From the NCBI RefSeq assembly GCF_024464595.1, contig NZ_JANHAW010000001.1, positions 1,133,083-1,197,082 on the forward strand: a DNA stretch of 64,000 bases, written 5' to 3'. The translations under genes were made by a program, and so were the position numbers. The notes beneath the pieces were generated by a model. The model had not been told where the DNA came from. It searched no databases and saw only the letters and a list, made by a program, of their open reading frames with translations. Shown here piece by piece: positions 1 to 9,827 of the stretch (the stretch's first letter is position 1; each line of letters opens with the position of its first letter). The stretch is from Halobellus litoreus (GTDB lineage Archaea > Halobacteriota > Halobacteria > Halobacteriales > Haloferacaceae).

Positions 1-51
1 GCGGAACGTCTTATAGTGTCGGTCGGCTCCAGGACGGCAGCAGCCCGGAAC

Positions 52-66
52 CCCGCTCGTGGCGGG
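52..66. terminator. GC-rich hairpin at window start
   Basis: Inverted repeat CCCGC (52-56) / GCGGG (62-66) with a 5-base loop lies in the gene-free first 180 bases. A second short repeat, TCGCGA, occurs twice around position 70-91. It may end a gene lying before the window; there is no T-run, so the terminator call is weak. Confidence 0.25.
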
Positions 67-183
67 ATCGCGAGAGCTCGCGCTCGCGATGCTGTTTCTC
101 TCCACTGCGAGTCCCAACTCGCACGTCACCACGCAGTATCTCGGTGGGGACGCTTTTTGTACTCGCCGGCGATGGGTCGGGGT

Positions 184-969
184 ATGCCGACGCCTGTCGC
201 GGCCTGCCAACTCGCGCTCTCAGATCTCGACGCCGAGGCGAACCTCGCAGCCGTCGAGTCGCGCGTTCGCGGACTGCCCGACGAGGTCGCGGTCGCGCTC
301 TTCCCCGAGTACGCGCTCACCGGCTTCGTCGCCGACCAGCGCGTCGCCGAGGTCGCGCTCTCCCGAGACGGGCCGGAAGTCGAGCGCCTCGAATCGCTCG
401 CCCGCGAGTCGGGGACGGCGCTTCTCGTCGGGTTCGTCGAGCGCGCGGCGGACGGCGAACGCGGGCGGGAGGCACTCTACAACACGACAGTGTACGTCGC
501 GCCGGACGGCGCACGCGCGTTCTATCGGAAGCGACACCTGTGGGAAGGCGAGCGCGAGGTGCTCGACGCCGGCACCGAGCGGGTCGTCGTCGACACCCCC
601 GTCGGGAAAGCGGGGATCCTCACCTGTTACGATCTCAACTTCGTCGGCGACAGCGCGGCGTTCACGCGGGACCGGGTGGACGCGCTGTTCGTGGTCGGCG
701 CGTGGCCCGCCGCCTACAGCGAGAACTGGACCCTGCTCCTCCGCGCTCGGGCCCTGGACGGCGTCCGCTGGGTCGTCGGCGCGGGGCGGACGGGTCGCCG
801 CGAGGTCCCCGACGCCAGGGCCGTCGCGTACGCCGGGCGATCGCTCGTCGCACGGCCGGACGGCGGGATCCACGCGTCGCTCGACCGACGGGAGGACGAC
901 CTCGTCGCCGAACTAGATCCCGAGACCCTCGCCGCACAGCGGGACCTCGTCGGAATCTACGGCGAGTAG
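184..969 (+). CDS. Carbon-nitrogen hydrolase (nitrilase superfamily)
   Basis: The 261-residue cytosolic protein belongs to the nitrilase/amidase superfamily, which hydrolyses non-peptide C-N bonds such as amides or nitriles. The full catalytic triad is visible: Glu42 in FPEYALTGF, Lys116 in YRKRHLW and Cys148 in ILTCYDLNF. Length is usual for single-domain members. I chose the ATG at 184 rather than the in-frame ATG at 172 because the protein core starts at once (PVAACQL) and a T-rich box near 152-158 sits about 27 bases upstream, as in a leaderless transcript. Substrate cannot be told from the sequence. The gene stands alone, 78 bases before the next one. Confidence 0.9.
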   Translation: MPTPVAACQLALSDLDAEANLAAVESRVRGLPDEVAVALFPEYALTGFVADQRVAEVALSRDGPEVERLESLARESGTALLVGFVERAADGERGREALYNTTVYVAPDGARAFYRKRHLWEGEREVLDAGTERVVVDTPVGKAGILTCYDLNFVGDSAAFTRDRVDALFVVGAWPAAYSENWTLLLRARALDGVRWVVGAGRTGRREVPDARAVAYAGRSLVARPDGGIHASLDRREDDLVAELDPETLAAQRDLVGIYGE

Positions 970-1047
970 GACCGGGGCCCGGGACGACCGCCCGCGCGAC
1001 GCGTCGCCGACGGCGACTTTTTCACGTCGGCCGCCCTCGGTCGAGGT

Positions 1048-1458
1048 ATGACAGACAACGCGTCGGAGACCGACCGCGAACTCTCACTCGGCGTCCCCAG
1101 AGGCGTCCTCGAATCGCTCCCCGACGACGGCGACAGCGCCGTCGCGGACATGAAGCAGGCCGTCGCTGGGTTAGAGGGGAGTCTCGAAGACGCGATCGAG
1201 TCGGCCGACTCCGACGCGGAGGCGGCGAGTTACGCCGTCGACGTCGTCGAGCACCTCGAAGACCGGATGGAGACGTACGACGAGTTCGTCCCCGAACTCC
1301 GGGCATGGGGACAGTCGCCGATCTACGCCATCGCCTGGCGGAACCTCTACGCGGAACTGATCGCGCAGATCTACGAACACAAGTGGCTCGCCGCCCACAT
1401 CGACCGCGAGCGGAACTACCGCCTCGTCGAGGACGGGATCCGCTTCGGCGACCGCTGA
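1048..1458 (+). CDS. Conserved haloarchaeal protein of unknown function
   Basis: This 136-residue acidic soluble protein resembles a small haloarchaeal family that I recall as DUF5788, but I cannot verify that. It has no signal peptide or membrane segment. The C-terminal half carries the more conserved-looking stretch (WGQSPIYAIAWRNLY, then IYEHKWLAAHI), predicted helical and rich in aromatic residues. A T-run (TTTTT, 1018-1022) lies about 27 bases before the ATG, fitting its own leaderless promoter. No catalytic motif is visible, so I assign no function. Confidence 0.75.
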   Translation: MTDNASETDRELSLGVPRGVLESLPDDGDSAVADMKQAVAGLEGSLEDAIESADSDAEAASYAVDVVEHLEDRMETYDEFVPELRAWGQSPIYAIAWRNLYAELIAQIYEHKWLAAHIDRERNYRLVEDGIRFGDR

Positions 1459-1533
1459 CCGGTCGCCACCGGGAACGGCGCCGGCCCCGCACGGGCGCGC
1501 ACCTTTTTTGCCCGCTGCGCCCCAGAGTCGAGT

Positions 1534-1827
1534 ATGTCCGTTCAACTGCGGTTTTTCGCCACCTTTCGCGAAGCGGTGGGGACGAAGACGATCACCCGAG
1601 AGTACGACGCCAGGACCGTCGGCGACGTCCTCGTCGCCCTCGAAGACGAGTTCGAGGGGTTGGCCGGCGAGATTCTCGAAAACGGGACGGTGCGACCGCA
1701 GGTCAACGTCCTCCTGAACGGCCGCGACGTCGAACACGAACGGGGGATCGAGACGCCGATCGAACCCGACGACACGCTGAGCATCTTTCCGCCGGTCGCC
1801 GGCGGTGCGCGGGGAGGGGTTCCGTGA
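1534..1827 (+). CDS. Ubiquitin-like small archaeal modifier / MoaD-family protein
   Basis: This 97-residue beta-grasp protein of the MoaD/ThiS/SAMP type resembles Haloferax SAMP3 from the RFFATFRE start to the FPPVAGG end of the fold. In the family the C-terminal Gly-Gly is adenylated by an E1-like enzyme, then used for protein modification or as a sulfur carrier for molybdopterin. Here the diglycine (residues 90-91) is not terminal: six residues, ARGGVP, follow. The next gene begins inside this tail (GTGA overlap at 1824-1827), so the tail may come from the gene fusion of reading signals and would need trimming to activate the modifier. The T-run near 1504 fits a promoter. Confidence 0.88.
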   Translation: MSVQLRFFATFREAVGTKTITREYDARTVGDVLVALEDEFEGLAGEILENGTVRPQVNVLLNGRDVEHERGIETPIEPDDTLSIFPPVAGGARGGVP

Positions 1828-2093
1828 GCGACGCGCGAGTACGCAGAGAGAAGTCCTTCCGCGGGATCTCTCTCAGACTGGCGCGACACTACCTCGAAAA
1901 ACTCGGCGGCGACGCCGTCAGCGACGACCGCGTCGCGGCCGAGGACTGGACGGCATCGCTGTCGGCGGAGAAGGTCTCGATCGGCCCGACGCTGAAACTC
2001 ACCGAGGTGACCGTCGTCTTCGAGGGCGACCCCGACACCCTCGAAACGCTGATCGACCGCTTCTCGCAGAAGGCGATGCGCGCCGGTGGGTGA
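1824..2093 (+). CDS. Small protein ending in Gly-Gly, coupled to SAMP gene
   Basis: The 89-residue protein starts at a GTG that overlaps the TGA of the SAMP-like gene, so the two are probably translationally coupled. The sequence is mixed alpha/beta (ISLRLARHYLEKLGG, then LKLTEVTVVFEGD) and ends exactly in RAGG, a terminal diglycine as in activated ubiquitin-like proteins. It resembles a small family found next to or fused with MoaD-like proteins (I recall this as DUF1952, unverified). I infer a role with its partner in sulfur carriage or modification; the diglycine end is seen, its use is not shown. Confidence 0.7.
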   Translation: MSDARVRREKSFRGISLRLARHYLEKLGGDAVSDDRVAAEDWTASLSAEKVSIGPTLKLTEVTVVFEGDPDTLETLIDRFSQKAMRAGG

Positions 2094-2140
2094 GGTGAAC
2101 GGGGAGAGATGTGGGACCTGAACGACGAGGGGTGCGAGAC

Positions 2141-2533
2141 GTGAACGACGAGGCCCGAACGAACGGCGGGGCTGACGCCTCGGCGATCCCACTCGACGGC
2201 GACGTCCTGCTGTACACGGGTGCGACGGCCAGCGTCGCTCCCGAACGCCTGGCACCGTTGCTGCGCGCGGTTCAGGAGCACCTTGGACCGCAGTTCGACG
2301 CGTACCGCCGCACCTACGAACGGGTTCACGCCGACGAGGAGCGCGCCGTCTTTCTGGTTCCCGACGGGCACTGGGCCGACGTCGGTTCCGAACTCGACCT
2401 CCCCGAGCGCGAGGTCGACGCGGTGCGCCGGGCACACGCCCAGCAGCTCAGGCGAATCGGCACGAAGACCGACAGACGCGACGAACTGGAGACCGCACTC
2501 GAAATTCGGGAGGCGGTCGTCGTGGGTCGTTGA
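2141..2533 (+). CDS. Hypothetical haloarchaeal protein
   Basis: I do not recognise this 130-residue acidic protein. It has no membrane segment or metal motif. The middle (VQEHLGPQFDAYRRTYERVH) is predicted helical. The GTG at 2141 is preferred over the GTG at 2111 because the region before it is an imperfect duplication of nearby bases (gggacctgaacgacgagg, then gacgtgaacgacgagg) and lies outside the fold. It follows the SAMP pair by 47 bases on the same strand and may be cotranscribed. Confidence 0.6.
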   Translation: MNDEARTNGGADASAIPLDGDVLLYTGATASVAPERLAPLLRAVQEHLGPQFDAYRRTYERVHADEERAVFLVPDGHWADVGSELDLPEREVDAVRRAHAQQLRRIGTKTDRRDELETALEIREAVVVGR

Positions 2534-2559
2534 GGGTCGAAGCGGAACGCTGTGGTCGG

Positions 2560-2622
2560 GTCGTCACCAGGTCGGTTTCGGTCGTCACCAGGTCGGTTTC
2601 GGTCGTCACCAGGTCGGTCTCG
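2560..2622 (+). repeat. Three tandem copies of a 21-base unit
   Basis: The unit gtcgtcaccaggtcggtttcg occupies 2560-2580 and 2581-2601 exactly, and 2602-2622 with one change (t to c near the end). It lies between the ends of two convergent genes. The unit length is a multiple of three and the run is open in some frames, but no start or codon pattern supports a gene. Confidence 0.95.
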
Positions 2623-2644
2623 CGGTCGTCGCTCGGTCGAGCAA

Positions 2645-3043
2645 TCAGGGGTCCCGGTCGGACTCCTCGGTCGATCCGTACCGTTCCTCGACCGTCCGGA
2701 CGTACTGTGAGATGAACGCCGCCTGCGATCCGGGCTCTCGATCGGTTCCGGAATCGCCGGTCGACGCCCGCTCCCCCTCGGCCTCCGGATCGAGCGCCGA
2801 CGCGCGCTCGGCGTCGACCGAGACGGTCTGCTCGACGTCGATCAGAAGCGCTTCGAGTTCGTCGCGGGGCTGGTGACAGAGGTCTCGATAACACCCCTTG
2901 CAGAGGTGCTCGAAGGACTTGCCGTGTCTCTCCCAGCGGTTGCCGTGCTTGTCGTACTCACGCGCTTCCGAGCGCGGGAGCGACGTGCCGCAGGCGATGC
3001 AGACCACCGTCGTCCCGTCCCGGGTGTTCCGGGAGCGCCACAT
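2645..3043 (-). CDS. Small zinc-finger protein
   Basis: The 132-residue protein has a compact N-terminal zinc-binding region: VCIACGTSL (about residues 14-21) and HLCKGCYRDLCHQ (about 46-57), giving CxxC pairs plus His and an extra Cys. The rest is acidic and low-complexity, ending in a short predicted helix (FISQYVRTVEERYG). Similar zinc-finger proteins are common in haloarchaea and are mostly uncharacterised; nucleic-acid or protein binding is an inference. It reads toward the tandem-repeat gap and divergently from the PUA-protein gene. Confidence 0.75.
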   Translation of the reverse strand: MWRSRNTRDGTTVVCIACGTSLPRSEAREYDKHGNRWERHGKSFEHLCKGCYRDLCHQPRDELEALLIDVEQTVSVDAERASALDPEAEGERASTGDSGTDREPGSQAAFISQYVRTVEERYGSTEESDRDP

Positions 3044-3189
3044 ACGACTACCCAGGCGCCACCGTTACTTAGCGTTTGTCCGCGCGGGCAGTCGACGGCG
3101 CGCAGCGGGTGCGCCGACCGGAGGATCGACCGGGCCAGAGCGCGCGCCGTGTCGCGCCATTTATCGGCCGGCGCACCGTGCGGTCGGAC

Positions 3190-3669
3190 ATGCAGGTCAA
3201 ATCCCGACACCACCTCCGCGCCGACGAGATCAGCGACCTGGAGGCCGCGATCGAGTCGAAGACGGGCGTCGAACTCGACGGCGACGCCTACGAGATGGTC
3301 GAACTCGCCGACGAACCCTTCGACGTCGTCCTCGTCGACGGCGAGACCGACGTCGTGCAGTTCGCGGACGAGGCCTTTCTGACGGTCCAGGGCGCGAACC
3401 GCCACGAGGTGACGAAGGGCGTGGTGACCGTCGACGCCGGGGCCATCTCGTTCGTCAGCGACGGCGCGGACGTGATGCGGCCGGGAATCGTCGAGGCCGA
3501 CGCCACCGTCCGGGAGGGTGACCTCGTGACGATCGCCGAGGAGACGCACGGCAAAGTGCTCGCGATCGGACGAGCGCTCGTCGACGGGGAGGAGATGACG
3601 GGCGACTCGGGGAAAGTCGTCGAGTCGATCCACCACGTCGGCGACGACCTCTTCGAGTTCGTGGTCTAA
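3190..3669 (+). CDS. PUA-domain RNA-binding protein
   Basis: The 159-residue protein has the layout of archaeal MCT-1/Tma20-like proteins: a short N-terminal region followed by a PUA fold from about residue 75 to the end. PUA hallmarks are visible in VMRPGIVEADATVREGDLVTI and THGKVLAIGRAL. The PUA domain binds RNA, and eukaryotic relatives act in translation recycling and initiation; the role here is inferred from that. The ATG at 3190 begins MQVKSRHHL, the usual start of this family. It has no membrane segment. Confidence 0.85.
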   Translation: MQVKSRHHLRADEISDLEAAIESKTGVELDGDAYEMVELADEPFDVVLVDGETDVVQFADEAFLTVQGANRHEVTKGVVTVDAGAISFVSDGADVMRPGIVEADATVREGDLVTIAEETHGKVLAIGRALVDGEEMTGDSGKVVESIHHVGDDLFEFVV

Positions 3670-3794
3670 GCGGGGCAGTGACCCACGACGTCAGTCCGAG
3701 ACGTCCGTTCGGGCTCACACACGGATTCGCCAGTCCGGTCCGGATCGCCCGGGCAGTCGCCCTCTGTACCCGTGTGCGCCGCGATCGACTCCGC

Positions 3795-3829
3795 CGAGAG
3801 TGGCTCTCGCGTCAGACGCTCGTCTGACG
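3795..3829 (+). promoter_or_regulatory. Two adjacent perfect palindromes before sepF
   Basis: Two inverted repeats abut one another: CGAGAG-tgg-CTCTCG (3795-3809) and CGTCAGACG-ct-CGTCTGACG (3810-3829; 9-base arms, no mismatch). The second ends 35 bases before the sepF start, just before where the core promoter should lie. The position suggests an operator for a dimeric regulator, possibly of cell division; the regulator is unknown. Confidence 0.55.
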
Positions 3830-3864
3830 TAAGAACTAACGTGTTACTGCCGTTTGAAGGTGGT

Positions 3865-4218
3865 ATGGGGATTATGAGCAAGATCATCAGCGGGGGCGGA
3901 CAGCATTCGACCGACGAGTACGTCGACCTCGACGTCGACGGCATCGATACCTCCCGCGGTGAGGCCGGAATGAGCGTCCGGATCGCGAAGATCAGCGGCC
4001 AGCAGGACGTCGTCGCGATCAAGGACGCCGTCTACGACGGGGACCTCGTGATCGCGGACATCACGCGTCACACGACCTCCGACAGCACGATGGAGCACAT
4101 CATCGACGACCTCCGACAGGTCGCCGAGGAGGTCGACGGCGACATCGCTCAGAAGGGCGACGACCAGATCATCATTTCGCCCACGGGCGTCGGCGTCGCG
4201 CGTCAGAAACTCAACTGA
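3865..4218 (+). CDS. sepF: Archaeal cell-division protein SepF
   Basis: This 117-residue protein is SepF, the membrane anchor of the FtsZ ring in archaea. It has the N-terminal amphipathic peptide ([11 protein letters not shown]), an acidic linker, and the SepF core with [30 protein letters not shown] and the C-terminal IISPTGVG strand. The start at 3865 keeps the full membrane-binding peptide; a second in-frame ATG is at 3874. It precedes uvrA on the same strand, an order I recall from Haloferax. A double palindrome lies just upstream, suggesting regulated expression. Confidence 0.93.
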   Translation: MGIMSKIISGGGQHSTDEYVDLDVDGIDTSRGEAGMSVRIAKISGQQDVVAIKDAVYDGDLVIADITRHTTSDSTMEHIIDDLRQVAEEVDGDIAQKGDDQIIISPTGVGVARQKLN

Positions 4219-4295
4219 GGCCGTCTGTCGGCGCCGGTTCCCGGGACCGCCGGAACCGACGAACTTTCCTCTCCGCTCTCCATACCCGAGCGTAG

Positions 4296-7244
<2,949 letters not shown>

Positions 7245-7330
7245 GGTGAAATCGAGACGGTCGGTCGGAGATCGGATGCGAACGCGAGATACCGACGCGT
7301 CGCTGTCGGCCGCGCGAATCGCAGCGGTGG

Positions 7331-7470
7331 CGAACAGTCGGCACCCGCGTCGGCGACGGCCCGTCCGTGCGTCGCCGTTCTCTTCCCGCGCCGACGTGCC
7401 GAGCAATCGCGACCCGACGCGGGGCTGGCTTCAGGTCACGGCGCGTCTGGTCCCGTCTTGGCATATAAAT
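7331..7470 (-). ncRNA. Predicted pseudoknotted small RNA, copy A
   Basis: Minus-strand member of a four-copy family. The TATA-like box ATTTATATG is the complement of 7462-7470. The hairpin arms are 7415-7423 and 7385-7393 (one G-U pair), with a 21-base loop. The loop TCGGCAC (7396-7402) is complementary to the downstream GTGCCGA (7338-7344), predicting a pseudoknot. The variable inner stem 7370-7377 / 7351-7358 is a perfect 8 bp. The RNA would run toward the end of uvrA, and its promoter faces away from the gene starting at 7569. The rest of the 7245-7568 gap shows no gene. Confidence 0.75.
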
Positions 7471-7568
7471 ACACGTTCCAACTCGTTGCGGTAGCGATCG
7501 CTCGATTCCGGCTTCCGCAACTCCAGCCCGACGGGGAGGCCAAGTGACTGCGTCACGTACGAGAATCT

Positions 7569-8678
7569 ATGACTACCTGTTACGCCGCCTCGGGCGCGGG
7601 CGTCCTCGTCGTCCGCAACGTCGCTGCCGACGGCGACGGTCGCGAGGCGTCGAGCGACGATCCCGCCGCCGTCGGACCGACCGCCGGGTACGCGTTCGAG
7701 CGCGACGACGTCGAGTGTCTCGACGCGTCGAGCGACGCCCCCGAACGCGTCTTCTGCGGGACGTTCGACGCGGGACTGCACCGCTCGGTCGACGGCGGAC
7801 GGACCTGGGAGCGCGTCGGCGAGGGCGTCCTCGAACCGTCGGTGACGAGCGTGACCGTCTCGCCGCACGACCCCGACGTCGTCTACGCCGGAACCGAACC
7901 GAGCCGCGCCTACCGCTCCGCCGACGGCGGCGACACGTGGGCGGAACTGGCCGAACTCACCGACTTGCCCTCCGCGCCGACGTGGTCGTTCCCGCCGCGT
8001 CCCGACACGCACCACGTCAGGTGGATCGAGGTCGATCCCGGGGACCCGAACCACCTCTACGTCGCCGTCGAGGCCGGCGCGCTGGTCCAGACCCACGACG
8101 GCGGGGAGACCTGGGAGGAGCGCGCGCCGTCGACCCGCCGCGACACCCACACGATGGCGGTCCACCCCGACGCGCCCGACGTCGTTCGGGCGGCCGCGGG
8201 CGACGGCTACGCCGAGAGCCGCGACGGCGGCAAGTCGTGGTCGTTCCCCCAGGCGGGGCTGAAACACCGCTACTGCTGGAGCGTCGCGATCGATCCGGGC
8301 GACCCGGGGTGCGTGCTCCTCTCCGCGGCGTCGGGCGCACGGCGGGCGCACACGTCCGGGGCGGCCGCGTCGTATCTCTACCGCCGACTGGAGCACCGCG
8401 ACGACGCCGTCGGCGACGCGGCCGGCGCTGCCGAGGAGTCCGGCGCGACCGACGCCGACTGGGAACGCCTCGACGGGGCCGGGGTGCCGACCGGCGAGGG
8501 GCTCCTCCGGCCGGTCCTGGCGCCCGGCACCGTCGACGGCGAACTGTTCGCGCTCACGGACCGGGGGCTGTTCCGAACCGACGACGGCGGCGACAGTTTC
8601 GGCCGCGTCGACGTGGAGTGGCCCGAGACGTTTCGGGGGACGACGGCGAGCGGGCTTGCGGTCGTCGAGGACCGATGA
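7569..8678 (+). CDS. BNR/Asp-box beta-propeller protein (sialidase/sortilin-like fold)
   Basis: The 369-residue protein has five Asp-box motifs of the S-x-D-G-G-x-T-W type: SVDGGRTWERV, SADGGDTWAEL, THDGGETWEER, SRDGGKSWSF and TDDGGDSFGRV. These mark BNR-repeat beta-propellers. Many haloarchaeal members are called glycosyl hydrolases, but the sialidase arginine triad is not evident and no signal peptide is present, so an enzymatic role is doubtful. A basal cytosolic propeller is all that can be supported. The gene lies 98 bases from the promoter of RNA copy A, which points the other way. Confidence 0.75.
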   Translation: MTTCYAASGAGVLVVRNVAADGDGREASSDDPAAVGPTAGYAFERDDVECLDASSDAPERVFCGTFDAGLHRSVDGGRTWERVGEGVLEPSVTSVTVSPHDPDVVYAGTEPSRAYRSADGGDTWAELAELTDLPSAPTWSFPPRPDTHHVRWIEVDPGDPNHLYVAVEAGALVQTHDGGETWEERAPSTRRDTHTMAVHPDAPDVVRAAAGDGYAESRDGGKSWSFPQAGLKHRYCWSVAIDPGDPGCVLLSAASGARRAHTSGAAASYLYRRLEHRDDAVGDAAGAAEESGATDADWERLDGAGVPTGEGLLRPVLAPGTVDGELFALTDRGLFRTDDGGDSFGRVDVEWPETFRGTTASGLAVVEDR

Positions 8679-8742
8679 CGCGAGCCGTCGGCCCCGCGCC
8701 GACCGAGAAGGTATTTGCCGTCGGATCCGGTATGGGTGAGTG

Positions 8743-9825
8743 ATGTACGATTTCGCGGTCGTGGGCGTCGGCCCCGCCGGCGCGCGCTTCGCCCGGCGCG
8801 CGGCCGAGTCCGGCTACGACGTCGTCGCCTTCGAGCAGGGAACCGTCGGGACGCCGCTCGCGTGCTCGGGGCACGTCAGCACCGACATCTGGGACTACGT
8901 CCCCGACGACGCGAAGGCCGACCTCCTCCAGAACCGGGTCTACGGCGCGCGGTTCCACGTCGGCGGCCCCGACTCGGCGGCCTACCCGTTCTACAAGCGC
9001 GAGGAGATCTCGAACGTGATCGACCGGGTCGAACTCGATCGCACGCTCGCCGACTGCGCTCGTGAAGCGGGTGCGGACGTCCGCGAGGAGCACACCGTCG
9101 TCGACGTCGACGAGCGCCACGACGGCGTCGAACTCACCGTCTCGAACGCCGGGGGGACCGAGACCGTCCGGGCGAAGATGGTCGCCGGCTGCGACGGCCC
9201 GACATCGCGCGTGCGCCGACAGTGCGGGCTCCCCGAACCCGCGGAGATCCTCCACGGCGTCCTCGCGTTCGATCCCGACCCCGACGACGGCGACTTCGTC
9301 GACGTCCACCTCACCGCGCCGCGGTTTTTCGCCTGGCGCATCCCGCGCGGCGACGCGGGCGTCGAGTACGGCCTCGCGGCCCCGCCGGGACGCTCGGTCA
9401 ACGACCTGTTCGAGCGACTCACCGACGCCTACGCGGTCGAGACGGAACACTTCTGTTCCGGCGCGATCCCGATCGGCCCGCCCGAGCGGGTGCACGGCCG
9501 GCGCGCGTTCCTGCTCGGCGACGCCGCCGCGCAGACGAAGCCGTTCACCGGCGGAGGCATCCTCTACGGGATGACGGCCGCCGACTGCGCCGCGCGGACC
9601 GTCGACCCCGACGATCCGGGGACGCTCAGGGAGTACGAGTCGGCGTGGCGGTCGGAGCTCTCCCGGGAAATCGCGCTGGGACACTGGCTCCGCCGCGCGT
9701 ACTCGCTTCCGGAACCGATTCAGCGGCTCGGCCTCCGGACGCTCTCGGGCGAGATCGGCGTCCATATGGACCGTCCGACCTCGTTCTTCTCGCGGGAGCA
9801 CCTGACGAAACTGGTCGGCCGGTAG
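8743..9825 (+). CDS. Geranylgeranyl reductase family FAD-dependent oxidoreductase
   Basis: The 360-residue flavoprotein opens with a Rossmann FAD site (VVGVGPAGARFARRAAESGYDVV) and contains the family's second FAD motif, LLGDAAAQTKPFTGGGILYGM. Family members saturate isoprenoid chains of archaeal lipids, quinones or related compounds, but haloarchaea carry many paralogues and this one's substrate is unknown. A GTG lies immediately before the ATG at 8743; the ATG puts the FAD motif at its usual distance from the start. It is convergent with the histidine kinase that ends at 9828, only 2 bases away. Confidence 0.85.
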   Translation: MYDFAVVGVGPAGARFARRAAESGYDVVAFEQGTVGTPLACSGHVSTDIWDYVPDDAKADLLQNRVYGARFHVGGPDSAAYPFYKREEISNVIDRVELDRTLADCAREAGADVREEHTVVDVDERHDGVELTVSNAGGTETVRAKMVAGCDGPTSRVRRQCGLPEPAEILHGVLAFDPDPDDGDFVDVHLTAPRFFAWRIPRGDAGVEYGLAAPPGRSVNDLFERLTDAYAVETEHFCSGAIPIGPPERVHGRRAFLLGDAAAQTKPFTGGGILYGMTAADCAARTVDPDDPGTLREYESAWRSELSREIALGHWLRRAYSLPEPIQRLGLRTLSGEIGVHMDRPTSFFSREHLTKLVGR

Positions 9826-9827
9826 CG

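Noticed and set aside
144-1823. Long plus-strand open frame covering the nitrilase and two other genes
   Set aside because: Arg-rich shadow of real genes in other frames. Only its last 89 codons, from GTG 1824, make a plausible protein.
2560-2622. CRISPR array
   Set aside because: The three 21-base units are contiguous with no spacers, and no cas genes are present.
7331-7470. Miniature transposon as an explanation for the four repeated elements
   Set aside because: No terminal inverted repeats or target duplications are seen. The copies keep a fixed orientation to neighbours and their variable middle stays paired. It remains a fallback if no RNA is found.
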